The notes under the pieces are model-generated. The model did no database searches. It had not been told where the DNA came from and saw only the letters and a program-made list of their open reading frames with translations. A stretch of 64,000 nucleotides of DNA from DATBVX01 sp963695985 (GTDB taxonomy: Bacteria > Pseudomonadota > Gammaproteobacteria > Steroidobacterales > Steroidobacteraceae), in contig CAVOIC010000007.1 of assembly GCA_963695985.1 (NCBI GenBank), forward strand, positions 124,001-188,000. The letters are read 5' to 3'. This document shows, piece by piece, positions 45,427 through 57,215 of this stretch (within the stretch, counting starts at the first letter, position 1; each line of letters begins with the position of its first letter). A program made the position numbers and the translations under genes.

Positions 45427-48400
45427 ATGTCGGCCAATCCTGCTCCGACCGCGCCGGCTTTCATCCGCCCGGCCGGCAATGCGCTCGAGTCGCCCATCGG
45501 CACGGCCGTCAACGGGCTCTATCTGGCGGAAGAGCGCGAGTGCATCGCGGGCCTGTTGCCGCTCGCGCGCCTGGAGCCGCAGATCCGCGACCGGGTGCGC
45601 GAGCAGGCGATTGGCCTGATCGACGCGGTGCGTCGCAATCGCACTCGCAAGGGCGGGCTCGACGCGTTCCTCAGGCAGTACGACCTCGCCTCGCGCGAAG
45701 GCGTGATCCTGATGTGCCTGGCAGAAGCGCTGCTGCGCATACCGGACGCCGACACCGCCGATCGCCTCATCGCGGACAAGATTGCCGCCGGCAACTGGTC
45801 CGAGCACCTGGGCGACAGCGATTCGCTGTTCGTCAATGCCTCGACCTGGGGCCTGATGCTGACCGGCCGGTTGATCCGCCCAGATGCCGAAGAGCTGCGC
45901 AATCCCGCCGCCGTGATCGCACGGCTGGCGACGCGTCTCGGGGAACCGGTAGTGCGCGCGGCGCTGAAGCAGGCGATGCGCATCATGGGCCACCAGTTCG
46001 TCATGGGCCGCACGATGCAGGAAGCGCTGCAACGTTCGCGCGAGGGGGAAAACAGCCTGTATCGCTACGCTTACGACATGCTCGGCGAGGCGGCGATGAC
46101 TGCCGAGGACGCCGTGCGTTACAGCGGCGCTTATTCGCAAGCCATCGCTGCCGCCGGCGCCCAGCGTGGGGCGACCATGTCCGACGAAGAGGCGCCAAGC
46201 ATTTCGCTCAAGCTGTCGGCGCTGTTCCCGCGCTTTGAGTATGCGCAGCGCGAGCGTGTGCTGGGCGAGCTCGCCCCGCGCCTCCTGCAGCTCGTGGTCG
46301 AAGCACGGAGCGCGCGCGTCGCACTCACCGTGGATGCGGAGGAATCGGAGCGGCTCGAGCTGTCGCTCGAGCTCATCGATCGCGTCTTGCAGGCGGCAGC
46401 GTCGGCTGGCTGGGGCGGGTTCGGCGTCGCGGTGCAGGCCTACCAGAAGCGGGCGCCCGATGTGCTGCGCTGGCTGATCGCGCGCGCACGTGCGACGCGC
46501 CGTCGCCTGCACATCCGTCTGGTCAAGGGCGCGTACTGGGACAGCGAGATCAAGCGCGCCCAGGAACGTGGCCTGTCCGGCTACCCCGTGTTCACACGTA
46601 AGATCAACACCGATGTGTCGTATCTCGCCTGCGCGCGCCTGCTGCTCGGGGGGGGTGAGCACATCTACCCGCAGTTCGCCACACACAACGCGCACACGGC
46701 CGCGAGCATCATTCAGATGGCACGGCTCACCGGCCACGCGTTTGAATTCCAGCGCCTGCACGGCATGGGCGAGGAGCTCTACGGGGAGATCGTCGGTGCC
46801 GACAAACTGAACCTGCCGTGCCGAGTGTACGCACCCGTCGGAGCCCACGCAGACCTGCTGCCGTACCTCGTGCGGCGCCTGCTGGAAAATGGCGCCAATA
46901 CCTCGTTCGTGAATCGCATCGTGGATGAGCGCATGCCGGCGGAGCAGATCGCCGCCGACCCGGTAGCGCAGGTCGAGACCCTGGCATCCGCTGCTCATCC
47001 GCGCATTGCCCTGCCACGCGACTTGTATGCGCCGGAGCGCACCAATTCGGCTGGCGTCAATCTGGCTGACAGCAGGGAGCTGGTGCAGCTTGCGCGGGAA
47101 TGCACGCCGGCACTCACGGCCTACTGGATCGCTCGGCCGATCGTGGCGGGCCGCGATCTCGACGGGCCGCAGACTGCGGTCATCAATCCTGCGAATCGTG
47201 CTGATGTCGTCGGTGCCGTCGTGGCCGCGGACGAAACAGCGGTCGATGCGGCCATCACCTCGGCTGTGGCCGCTCAACCCCAATGGAATGCGTGCGCCGC
47301 GACCGATCGCGCCCTGATCCTGGAGAAGGCTGCGCACCTGTTCGAGGCGAGCCGCGGCGACCTGATCGCTCTGGCGGTGCGCGAGGCCGGCAAGTCAGTG
47401 CCCGACAGCGTGGCGGAGCTGCGCGAGGCGGTCGACTTCCTGCGCTACTACGCGCACAGAGCACGCGCGGATTTCGGCATGGCGCTGAAGCTTCCGGGGC
47501 CGACGGGGGAGAGCAACGAGCTGCGGCTCGCGGGACGCGGCGTGTTCGGCTGCATCAGCCCGTGGAACTTTCCGCTGGCGATCTTCACCGGTCAGATTTC
47601 CGCAGCGCTCGCCGCCGGCAATGCGGTGCTCGCCAAGCCCGCTGAGCCCACTGCATTGATCGCCCATCGTGCCATTACGCTGCTGCACGAGGCCGGAGTA
47701 CCACCGGAGGTGCTGCATTTCCTTCCTGGCCAGGGTTCGAAGCTCGGTGCTCGCATGGTGGCCGATCCGCGCCTCGCCGGAGTCGTCTTCACGGGCTCGA
47801 CCGAGACTGCGCGCATCATCCAGCGAGGCTTCGCCGCGCGTCCGGGCCCCATCGCCACACTGATCGCAGAGACTGGTGGCCAGAACGCGATGCTGGTGGA
47901 CAGCTCCGCATTGCCCGAGCAGGTCATTGCCGACGTCGTGCTGTCGGCCTTCAACAGCGCGGGACAGCGCTGCTCCGCGCTGCGGGTGCTGTTCCTGCAG
48001 GAGGAAATTGCGGACCGGGTGCTGCAGTTGCTGGCAGGTTACATGGACGAGATGGTTCTCGGCGACCCCGCGCTGCTGGCGACCGATGTGGGACCGGTGA
48101 TCGACGCGAACGCACGCGCCATGCTGGAAGCACATGCCGAGTCGATCGTGCAGGGCGCACGCTGGGCGCATCGGTGTCGGCGCGAACCATGGCATGCGCA
48201 GGGAACTTTTGTCGCGCCACTGGCGGTCGAGATCGATAGCCTCGAGCGCCTCAAGGGTGAGGTATTCGGTCCGATCCTGCACGTCATCCGCTATTCGGCA
48301 CGTGCGCTCGATCGCGTGGTGGATGCCATCAACGCGATGCAGTATGGCCTCACGTTAGGAATTCATACGCGTATCGATTCTGCGGCACGTGAGCTGGCCG

Positions 48401-48615
48401 CACGGCTGCGTGTCGGTAACGTCTACATCAACCGCAACATGATCGGGGCGGTCGTGGGGGTGCAGCCCTTCGGCGGCTGCGGCCTCTCGGGTACGGGCCC
48501 GAAGGCAGGTGGACCCTATTACCTGCACCGCTTCGCCACCGAACAGACCGTTACCAACAACACGGCCGCAGTGGGTGGCAACGCCACGCTGCTCTCGCTG
48601 GCGGGTGAAGAATAG
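45427..48615 (+). CDS. putA: bifunctional proline dehydrogenase / delta-1-pyrroline-5-carboxylate dehydrogenase
   Basis: PutA oxidises proline to glutamate in two steps with substrate channelling. The 1062-residue protein has a helical arm (1-150), the FAD-dependent PRODH barrel (about 170-480, with SIKLSALFPRFEYAQ, HIRLVKGAYWDSEIKRAQ and FATHNAHTAA), and the aldehyde dehydrogenase module (about 545-1045) with E815 in IAETGGQ and nucleophile C849 in AGQRCSALR. It has no N-terminal ribbon-helix-helix, unlike the 1320-residue E. coli protein, so it cannot repress its own gene. sdaA follows 26 bases later. Confidence 0.96.
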   Translation: MSANPAPTAPAFIRPAGNALESPIGTAVNGLYLAEERECIAGLLPLARLEPQIRDRVREQAIGLIDAVRRNRTRKGGLDAFLRQYDLASREGVILMCLAEALLRIPDADTADRLIADKIAAGNWSEHLGDSDSLFVNASTWGLMLTGRLIRPDAEELRNPAAVIARLATRLGEPVVRAALKQAMRIMGHQFVMGRTMQEALQRSREGENSLYRYAYDMLGEAAMTAEDAVRYSGAYSQAIAAAGAQRGATMSDEEAPSISLKLSALFPRFEYAQRERVLGELAPRLLQLVVEARSARVALTVDAEESERLELSLELIDRVLQAAASAGWGGFGVAVQAYQKRAPDVLRWLIARARATRRRLHIRLVKGAYWDSEIKRAQERGLSGYPVFTRKINTDVSYLACARLLLGGGEHIYPQFATHNAHTAASIIQMARLTGHAFEFQRLHGMGEELYGEIVGADKLNLPCRVYAPVGAHADLLPYLVRRLLENGANTSFVNRIVDERMPAEQIAADPVAQVETLASAAHPRIALPRDLYAPERTNSAGVNLADSRELVQLARECTPALTAYWIARPIVAGRDLDGPQTAVINPANRADVVGAVVAADETAVDAAITSAVAAQPQWNACAATDRALILEKAAHLFEASRGDLIALAVREAGKSVPDSVAELREAVDFLRYYAHRARADFGMALKLPGPTGESNELRLAGRGVFGCISPWNFPLAIFTGQISAALAAGNAVLAKPAEPTALIAHRAITLLHEAGVPPEVLHFLPGQGSKLGARMVADPRLAGVVFTGSTETARIIQRGFAARPGPIATLIAETGGQNAMLVDSSALPEQVIADVVLSAFNSAGQRCSALRVLFLQEEIADRVLQLLAGYMDEMVLGDPALLATDVGPVIDANARAMLEAHAESIVQGARWAHRCRREPWHAQGTFVAPLAVEIDSLERLKGEVFGPILHVIRYSARALDRVVDAINAMQYGLTLGIHTRIDSAARELAARLRVGNVYINRNMIGAVVGVQPFGGCGLSGTGPKAGGPYYLHRFATEQTVTNNTAAVGGNATLLSLAGEE

Positions 48616-48641
48616 ACCTCGGACATGGCTCCGGCGTGCGG

Positions 48642-50006
48642 ATGCTGAGCGTCTTCGACATCTTCAAGATCGGGATCGGCCCGTCGAGCTCGCACACCGT
48701 CGGGCCGATGAATGCTGCGCGCGAATTTGCCCAGGACCTCGCGCAACGCGAGCTGCTGGCGCGCACCGCACAGGTGTTGATCCAGCTCTACGGCTCGCTT
48801 GCTCTGACCGGCCGGGGACACGCCACCGATCGCGCCGTGCTGATCGGGCTCGAAGGACACCGGCCCGATGAGGTTGATCCGGATCAAGTCGAGGCCTCGA
48901 TCCGGCGAATTCGCTCCGCGGGGCGGCTGAAACTCCTCGGTGAGCGCGAGATCAGCTTCGACGAACCGCTCGATCTGCTCTACCTGCGCAACGAGGTACT
49001 CCCGGGTCACTCGAACGGCATGCGCTTCAGCGCACTCGATGCCTCGGGCGCGGCCTTGCTGCGGGAGGAGTTCTATTCGATCGGCGGCGGCTTCATCGTG
49101 CGTGCAGGCGAGACGGCCGCGGCTCCGGTCGAGCAGGGCAGCGCAGCCCCTTATCCCTTCAGTAGCGGAGCGGAACTGCTGCAACGCGCGCGCGATCGAG
49201 GGCTCGAACTTTTCGAACTCGTGCTCGCCAATGAGCTGAGCTGGCGTGACGATGAGCAGATCCGCGCTGGGCTGCTGCGAATCTGGCGCGTGATGCAGGA
49301 CTGCGTGCAGCGAGGATTCGACGCGCAAGGGCTGCTGCCCGGCGTGCTCAAGGTTCGCCGGCGCGCACCGCGGCTGTATCGCATGCTAACCAGCCAAGGC
49401 GCGCGTGGGGCGCTGGACGTGATGGACTGGGTCAATGCGTTCGCGCTCGCGGTGAACGAGGAGAACGCGGCCGGAGGACGCGTCGTTACCGCACCCACCA
49501 ACGGTGCTGCGGGCATCGTGCCGGCGGTATTGCACTACTACTGCCGCTTTGAGTCCGGCGCGGACGATGACGGCGTGATCCGCTTCCTGCTCACGGCGGG
49601 CGCCATCGCCATGCTTTACAAGCAAAACGCTTCGCTCTCCGGCGCCGAGATGGGATGCCAGGGAGAGGTCGGAGTCGCCTGCTCGATGGCGGCCGCAGGC
49701 CTGGTGGCGGCACTGCATGGCACCAACGAGCAGATCGAGAACGCGGCGGAGATCGGCATGGAGCACAACCTCGGTCTCACGTGCGATCCGATCGCGGGAC
49801 TGGTGCAGATCCCCTGTATCGAACGCAACGCGATGGGCGCGGTGAAGGCGATCAACGCGGCGCGGCTCGCGATTCGCGGTGACGGCAGCCACAAGGTCAC
49901 GCTCGACCAGGTCATTGCCACCATGCGCCAGACCGGCCGCGACATGTCCTCCATCTATAAGGAGACATCGCAGGGTGGCCTGGCGGTGAACGTGCCCGAA
50001 TGCTGA
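48642..50006 (+). CDS. sdaA: L-serine dehydratase (iron-sulfur type)
   Basis: SdaA deaminates L-serine to pyruvate using an oxygen-sensitive [4Fe-4S] cluster. The 454-residue single-chain enzyme starts MLSVFDIFKIGIGPSSSHTVGPMNAA. Cluster cysteines occur in GCQGEVGVACSMAAAG and CDPIAGLVQIPCIERN. The ATG at 48642 matches the E. coli start; a GTG two codons earlier is less likely. The gene lies between putA and an acetyltransferase it overlaps, and is next to the suf operon that would supply its cluster. Confidence 0.96.
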   Translation: MLSVFDIFKIGIGPSSSHTVGPMNAAREFAQDLAQRELLARTAQVLIQLYGSLALTGRGHATDRAVLIGLEGHRPDEVDPDQVEASIRRIRSAGRLKLLGEREISFDEPLDLLYLRNEVLPGHSNGMRFSALDASGAALLREEFYSIGGGFIVRAGETAAAPVEQGSAAPYPFSSGAELLQRARDRGLELFELVLANELSWRDDEQIRAGLLRIWRVMQDCVQRGFDAQGLLPGVLKVRRRAPRLYRMLTSQGARGALDVMDWVNAFALAVNEENAAGGRVVTAPTNGAAGIVPAVLHYYCRFESGADDDGVIRFLLTAGAIAMLYKQNASLSGAEMGCQGEVGVACSMAAAGLVAALHGTNEQIENAAEIGMEHNLGLTCDPIAGLVQIPCIERNAMGAVKAINAARLAIRGDGSHKVTLDQVIATMRQTGRDMSSIYKETSQGGLAVNVPEC

Positions 50007-50509
50007 TCGCCGACGCGACCGAGGCCGATCTGCCCGGCATTCTCGCTATCTACAATGACGTCATCGCGCATTCGACCGCGGTCTATTCCAACGTCCCCGT
50101 GACACTCGAGAACCGCCTTGAGTGGTGGAGCAGCCGCGTAGCACGCGGATATCCCGTGCTGGTTACGCGCGATGAAGAGGGCGTCACCGGCTTTGCGACT
50201 TTCGGCGAGTTTCGCGCGTGGCCCGGCTATCGCTACACCGTCGAGCACAGCGTGCATGTGCGCAGCGATCGACGCGGGCAGGGGATCGGCAGCGAACTGG
50301 TGCGCGCGCTGTTCCCGCGCGCCACGGCCCAGGGCAAGCACGTGATGATCGCAGGCGTCGATGCGTCCAATGCCGCCTCGATCCGCTTTCACGAAGCGCT
50401 GGGCTTCGAGCGCGTAGCGCTCCTGCGGGAGGTGGGCCGCAAGTTCGACCGTTGGCTCGATCTCGTGCTGCTGCAGCGCTGGCTCGATCCGCCGGGAACG
50501 CCGCGCTGA
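50000..50509 (+). CDS. GNAT acetyltransferase, phosphinothricin/methionine sulfone acetyltransferase type
   Basis: This 169-residue GNAT enzyme has the Pat/MddA hallmarks: ADLPGILAIYNDVIAHSTAVYSN at the N-terminus, YTVEHSVHVRSDRRGQGIGSELVRAL (acetyl-CoA loop R-R-G-Q-G-I-G), and NAASIRFHEALGFERVALLREVGRKF. Relatives acetylate methionine derivatives or phosphinothricin; the natural substrate here is unknown. The ATG overlaps the last seven bases of sdaA. Confidence 0.9.
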   Translation: MLIADATEADLPGILAIYNDVIAHSTAVYSNVPVTLENRLEWWSSRVARGYPVLVTRDEEGVTGFATFGEFRAWPGYRYTVEHSVHVRSDRRGQGIGSELVRALFPRATAQGKHVMIAGVDASNAASIRFHEALGFERVALLREVGRKFDRWLDLVLLQRWLDPPGTPR

Positions 50510-50552
50510 CACGCTACGCGCGGCGAGCCACGCGCTCCGCGAGTCACTGCCT

Positions 50553-51062
50553 CTAAATCAGCAGGTCGAGAAAGTTCTTGGGATGACTCAATGACGGGTG
50601 GCGCCCTTCACCGTAGCGCGCGTCCGCCCAGCTGCCGATGTCGAGCTCCATTGAATACACGGCACAGGTCGGCAGCTCTCCCAGCTCTTTGTCACGCGTG
50701 AGTTTGTGCGCGAAGTCGCTCAGGCCCGGATTGTGGCCGAAGAGCATGAGGTGCTGTACGCGTCTGCCGACGGCGCGCACGACGTCGAGAATCTCGCCGG
50801 GTCGTGCCAGGTAGAGGTGATCCTCCAGCTTCAGGCGCCGCAAAGGGTAGTCGAGCGCCTTGGCAAAGAAACGGGCCGTTTCGACGGCGCGCCGCGCCGG
50901 GCTGGTGATCATCAGATCGACGTGTACCTCTTTATCGGCCAGCTGCTCGGCCATGCCCGGAGCCTCGCGCAAGCCGCGGCGGCTGAGTGGTCGATCGAAA
51001 TCCTTCAGTGAGGCGTCCTTCCAGTCGGACTTTGCATGCCGGACCAGCGTGAGGCGCTTCAT
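50553..51062 (-). CDS. SixA-like phosphohistidine phosphatase
   Basis: This 169-residue histidine-phosphatase-superfamily protein has the RHG-type motif VRHAKSDW with nucleophile H9, TSPARRAVETARFF and the second catalytic His in LFGHNPGLSDF. SixA dephosphorylates phosphohistidine on PTS proteins in E. coli; small relatives have uncertain targets. Its ATG overlaps the Rieske gene stop (TCAT on the plus strand), making it the last gene of the suf operon. Why a phosphatase would be here is unclear. Confidence 0.88.
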   Translation of the reverse strand: MKRLTLVRHAKSDWKDASLKDFDRPLSRRGLREAPGMAEQLADKEVHVDLMITSPARRAVETARFFAKALDYPLRRLKLEDHLYLARPGEILDVVRAVGRRVQHLMLFGHNPGLSDFAHKLTRDKELGELPTCAVYSMELDIGSWADARYGEGRHPSLSHPKNFLDLLI

Positions 51063-51394
51063 GTCTGCGCCTCGAGCCAGAGGCGACCGTTATCGATGCG
51101 GATGCGGTAGGTGCGCACCGGCTCGTAGGCGGGCGGCGCAAGGACCTCGCCGGTGCGGAGCGAAAAGCGCGCGCCGTGGCGGGGACAGACGATCTCGGTG
51201 CCCTCGACCGGGCCGCCAGTGAGGATCTCCCCGTCGTGGGTGCAGATGTCGTGGATCGCGAGGAGCTCGCCGTCGATGTTGAATACCGCAATCGGCGTGT
51301 CGTCGACATCGAACACTCGATACTCGCCGGGCGGCACGGCATCGGCGGGCGCGACATCCACCCAGCGGCTGCTCGTGGCTGCGGCCGGCTCCAT
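51059..51394 (-). CDS. Rieske-type [2Fe-2S] ferredoxin
   Basis: This 111-residue protein is a stand-alone Rieske fold. Cluster ligands are C51 and H53 (ICTHDG) and C70 and H73 (VCPRHGARF), with the GTEIVCPRHG context of dioxygenase-type ferredoxins. No oxygenase gene is near. It overlaps sufT and the SixA-like gene by a few bases, so it is part of the suf operon. It may donate electrons during cluster assembly, which is inference from position only. Confidence 0.9.
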   Translation of the reverse strand: MEPAAATSSRWVDVAPADAVPPGEYRVFDVDDTPIAVFNIDGELLAIHDICTHDGEILTGGPVEGTEIVCPRHGARFSLRTGEVLAPPAYEPVRTYRIRIDNGRLWLEAQT

Positions 51395-51945
51395 CACATC
51401 ATCCCGGTCTGCAGGCGCGCGGCATCTGACATCATTGATTGATTCCAGGGCGGATCGAACACGAGTTCGACATTCACCGCCTGCACCGTCGGGATCATTT
51501 CGATCTTCTCCCTCACGTCCTGCACCAGGATCTCGCCCATGCCGCAGCCGGGTGCCGTCAGCGTCATCCTGACATTGACGGTGCGCGTGTCGTCGGAGTT
51601 GCGCTGGATGGTGCACTCGTAGATCAGGCCGAGGTCGACGATGTTGATCGGGATCTCCGGGTCGTAACAGAGGCGCATCTGGTTCCACACCAGCGAGCGG
51701 ATGTCCTCCTCGGTGGCGTTGGGCGGCACCTCGATCGGCTTGATGGGCTCCTTGCCGATCGCATCGGCATCCTCACCGGCGATGCGGAACAGGTTTCCTT
51801 CGATATACACCGTGAAGCTGCCGCCGAGCGCCTGCGTGATATAGCCCGCTTGCCCGGGACGCAGCGTGACGTTGATGCCCGCTGGAATCACCACGGCGCG
51901 GACGTCGCGCTCGATGACCACCGGCTCGTTCTCGTATGCGCGCAT
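51394..51945 (-). CDS. sufT: SufT-type Fe-S assembly protein (DUF59/MIP18 domain)
   Basis: This 183-residue protein carries a C-terminal MIP18/DUF59 domain (RSLVWNQMRLCYDPEIPINIVDLGLIYE, LTAPGCGMGEILVQDVR, VELVFDPPWNQSMMS). It is preceded by an N-terminal domain (ERDVRAVVIPAGINVTLRPGQAGYITQALGGSFTV) specific to SufT. SufT assists maturation of Fe-S proteins under high demand. The conserved cysteine is in TAPGCGMG. The stop overlaps the Rieske start. Confidence 0.93.
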   Translation of the reverse strand: MRAYENEPVVIERDVRAVVIPAGINVTLRPGQAGYITQALGGSFTVYIEGNLFRIAGEDADAIGKEPIKPIEVPPNATEEDIRSLVWNQMRLCYDPEIPINIVDLGLIYECTIQRNSDDTRTVNVRMTLTAPGCGMGEILVQDVREKIEMIPTVQAVNVELVFDPPWNQSMMSDAARLQTGMM

Positions 51946-51947
51946 GG

Positions 51948-52391
51948 TCACTCCGTGGAGACTGGTGCGGCCTGCTGCTTGAGCGCGGCACTGAGCGTGT
52001 GCCAGCACAGGCTCGCGCACTTCACGCGCACGGGGAACTCGCGCACGCCGGAGAGGGCGGCGAGTTTACCGAGCTCGAGCGTCGGCACGTGATCCGGCTC
52101 CGTGAGCAGCGCGTGCACTTCGTCGAAGTAACGCTGCGCTTCGGCGAGCGTCTTTCCCTTGAGAGTTTCCGTCATGAGTGATGCGGAAGCTACTGATATT
52201 GCGCAACCTTTTCCTTCGAATTTCAGGTCGCTGAGGCGCTCGCCATCGAACGTGACATACACGTCGAGTCGGTCCCCGCACAGTGGATTGAACCCCTCGG
52301 CGTGCGCGTCAGCCGGGTCCAGCCGCCCGAAATTTCGGGGCCGGCGGTTGTGATCGATGATCACGTCGCGATACAGATCCTTGAGGTCCAT
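51948..52391 (-). CDS. sufU: SufU zinc-dependent sulfur acceptor of SufS
   Basis: This 147-residue NifU-N/IscU-like protein starts MDLKDLYRDVIIDHNRRPRN. Conserved metal ligands are C38 and D40 (NPLCGD), C63 (GKGCAIS) and C125 (RVKCASLCW). The GKGCAIS loop and the insertion before the last cysteine identify SufU rather than IscU. It takes persulfide sulfur from SufS in place of SufE. It overlaps sufS by one base. SufU is best known in Gram-positive bacteria but also occurs in some gammaproteobacteria. Confidence 0.92.
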   Translation of the reverse strand: MDLKDLYRDVIIDHNRRPRNFGRLDPADAHAEGFNPLCGDRLDVYVTFDGERLSDLKFEGKGCAISVASASLMTETLKGKTLAEAQRYFDEVHALLTEPDHVPTLELGKLAALSGVREFPVRVKCASLCWHTLSAALKQQAAPVSTE

Positions 52392-53653
52392 CAGCCGAAC
52401 ACCTCGCGCGCCTTGGCGAGCGCCGCCACCAGCCGATCGATTTCGGCACGGGTGTTGTAGAAGGCGAGGGACGCACGCGCCGTTGCCGGCACGCCGTAGT
52501 AGTCCATGACCGGCATAGCACAATGGTGGCCGGTGCGGACTGCGATGCCTTCGGTGTCGAGAATCGTGCCGATGTCGTGCGCATGGATGCCCTCCAGGAC
52601 GAACGACAGCACCGAGGCTTTCTCGGCCGCGGTTCCAATCAGGCGCAGTCCCGGAACCGCCTTCAGCGCCGCGGTAGCGTATTCAAGCAATCCATGCTCA
52701 TAAGCGCCGATGCGATCCATGCCGAGCGCCTCGATGTAGTCGATCGCCGCGCCCAGGCCCACCGCGCCGGCGATGTGCGGCGTGCCGGCCTCGAACTTGT
52801 ACGGCAGCGCGTTGAAAGTCGTGCCTTCGAAACTCACCTTGAGAATCATGTCGCCGCCTCCCTGCCAGGGTGGCATCGCCTCGAGCAGCGCCTCGCGGCC
52901 ATACAGCACCCCGATTCCCGTCGGCGCGAACATCTTGTGCCCGGAGAACGCGTAGAAATCGCAACCGAGTTCGCGCACATCGACAGCCATGTGCGGCACC
53001 GCTTGCGCACCATCGAGCAGCACCGGAATCGAACGCGCGTGTGCCGCGGCGATGATGCGCCGTACCGGCACGATGGTGCCGAGCGCGTTCGAAATGTGCG
53101 CCACCGCCACCAGGCGCGTGCGCGGCGAGAGCATCGACTCGAGCGCCGCAACGTCGACTTCGCCGGCCTGGTTGATCGGCGCCACACGCAGGCGCGCTCC
53201 GGTCTGCCCCGCGAGCAGCTGCCACGGCACGATGTTGGAGTGATGCTCGAGCCAGGTGATGAGGATCTCGTCGCCGGGCGTGAGCCGCGGTCGCGCGTAG
53301 CTCTGCGCGACGAGGTTGATCGCCTCGGTCGTGCCGCGCACGAATACGATCTCGCGCATCGAGGACGCATTGATGAAACGGCGCACGCTGTCGCGTGCGC
53401 CTTCGTACGCTTCGGTGGCGAGCTGGCTCAGCGTGTGCACGCCCCGGTGCACGTTGGCGTGTATCTCGGCGTAGTAGTGGGCCTCGGCGTCGATGACGCT
53501 GCGCGGTCGCTGGGACGAGGCGGCATTGTCCAGGTAGGCGAGCGGATGACCTGCGACTTCGCGACTCAGAATCGGGAAATCGCGCCGGACGCGCTCGACG
53601 TCGAACGGCGTCGATTGCGCGGGGCCCGTCGTGCGCTTGGCAGCGGTACTCAC
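52391..53653 (-). CDS. sufS: cysteine desulfurase SufS
   Basis: SufS removes sulfur from cysteine for Fe-S assembly. It is a group II PLP desulfurase of 420 residues with FPILSREVAGHPLAYLDNAASSQRP at the N-terminus, the PLP lysine in FSGHKMFAPTGIGVLYG, and the persulfide cysteine in RTGHHCAMPVMDYYG. The GTG start (53653) overlaps the sufD stop. It overlaps sufU at the other end, so translation is coupled across sufD-sufS-sufU. Confidence 0.95.
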   Translation of the reverse strand: MSTAAKRTTGPAQSTPFDVERVRRDFPILSREVAGHPLAYLDNAASSQRPRSVIDAEAHYYAEIHANVHRGVHTLSQLATEAYEGARDSVRRFINASSMREIVFVRGTTEAINLVAQSYARPRLTPGDEILITWLEHHSNIVPWQLLAGQTGARLRVAPINQAGEVDVAALESMLSPRTRLVAVAHISNALGTIVPVRRIIAAAHARSIPVLLDGAQAVPHMAVDVRELGCDFYAFSGHKMFAPTGIGVLYGREALLEAMPPWQGGGDMILKVSFEGTTFNALPYKFEAGTPHIAGAVGLGAAIDYIEALGMDRIGAYEHGLLEYATAALKAVPGLRLIGTAAEKASVLSFVLEGIHAHDIGTILDTEGIAVRTGHHCAMPVMDYYGVPATARASLAFYNTRAEIDRLVAALAKAREVFG

Positions 53654-54980
53654 AGGAACTCCTCGATGCGCTGCTGGTCCGGCAGCGTGGCCGCTATACG
53701 GCGCTCGAGCTGGCGGCGCAGCTGCGGATGCCCCAGCCGGGCCAGCACGTCGTCCAGGAACGCGTAGATGAGCAGGGCGCGCGCCGTCCGCCGATCGATG
53801 CCGCGCGACAGCAGGTAAAAGAGCATGTTCGGATCGAGCTGCCCGGTGGTGGCGCCGTGGCTGCACTTGACGTCGTTGTGCAGAATCTCCAGCTGCGGGC
53901 GCGAGTCGATCTCGGCGCTCTCCGACAACAGCAAACTGCGGCTCGACTGCTGCGACTCGCTGCGCGCGGCGCCGGGCTCGACCACGATGCGCCCGTTGAA
54001 TACGCCACGGCCGCGCTCGCTCGCGACACCGCGGAAGCGTTCGGCGCTGCGCGTATCGGTCGTGCGGTGCCGGATCACGCTGTGCGCTTCCACGTGCCCT
54101 CGGCCGGCAGCAAACAGCAGGGCATTTGCATCGATGGCCGCGCTGCGTCCATCGAGATCGGCCCGCAGGCTGCAGCGATTCAGCAGACCGCTGAAGAGCA
54201 CGCGATGCAGCAGCAGGCGGCTTGCGGCGCCCAGCGCTGCGCGCATGCTGCCGAGCGCCAAGCCGCGCGGGCCGGGCTCGGCGACAACCAAGTACTCCAG
54301 TTGCGCGTTTGGACCGAGCCGGATGTCGGTGATGCTGTTGCTGAAGGTCTCCGCCTCTCCCAGCGTAATGTGTTGCTCGATGACGCGGGCGCGTGCGCCT
54401 GCTTCGAGCTCGATCAGTATCCGCGGATGGCTCGCGCGATGATTGCCGCAAGCAACGAACTGCAAGTAGAGCGGCCCGGGTGTCGCGCCGGCTTCTACTC
54501 GAACGTCGGCGCCATCGGCGAGAAAAGCCAGATTCAGCAGCGCCAGTCGCTCATCCGGATCATCGCCCGGCATCGGCAGCCGGGCACGAACCCACTCCGG
54601 CGCGCGCGCGAGCTCCTCGGCGAGCGCGGCAACCTTGACGCCCGACCCGGTCGGCGCCGCGCTCGAGAGCGCGGGAACCGGGATGCCGTTCGCAAATACC
54701 AGGCGGCTGGCGCCCTCGAGATTCAGGGTCTGTTGTGCGAGCGCGCCTGCATCGACGGGCAGAGGTTCCGGCACCGGTGCTTCAAAGACCCGCTTCTCGA
54801 GCAACCGCAGCGGGACGTATTTCCAGCTCTCATCGCGCGCCGTCGGCCACCCGAGCTGCAGGAGGCGCTCGAGCGCTTCGGCGCGAACGGCGTGCCACAG
54901 CGTGCCTCCCGGCAGCCGGGCGGCGACGCGCTGCTGCGCCTCGCGATAGGCCTGCAGGCCGTCGAGTGCCGGGACGCTGC

Positions 54981-54984
<4 letters not shown>
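53650..54984 (-). CDS. sufD: Fe-S cluster assembly protein SufD
   Basis: SufD forms the SufBC2D scaffold with SufB and SufC. The 444-residue protein has an N-terminal helical part (ARDESWKYVPLRLLEKRVF), a right-handed beta-helix core, and the C-terminal SufC-binding helices (ILHNDVKCSHGATTGQLDPNMLFYLLSRGI). The conserved His in KCSHGATTG is present. It overlaps sufC and sufS by 4 bases each. Confidence 0.93.
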
Positions 54985-55748
<764 letters not shown>

Positions 55749-55758
55749 TCCAGGTTCC

Positions 55759-57207
<1,449 letters not shown>

Positions 57208-57215
57208 GTTGACTC

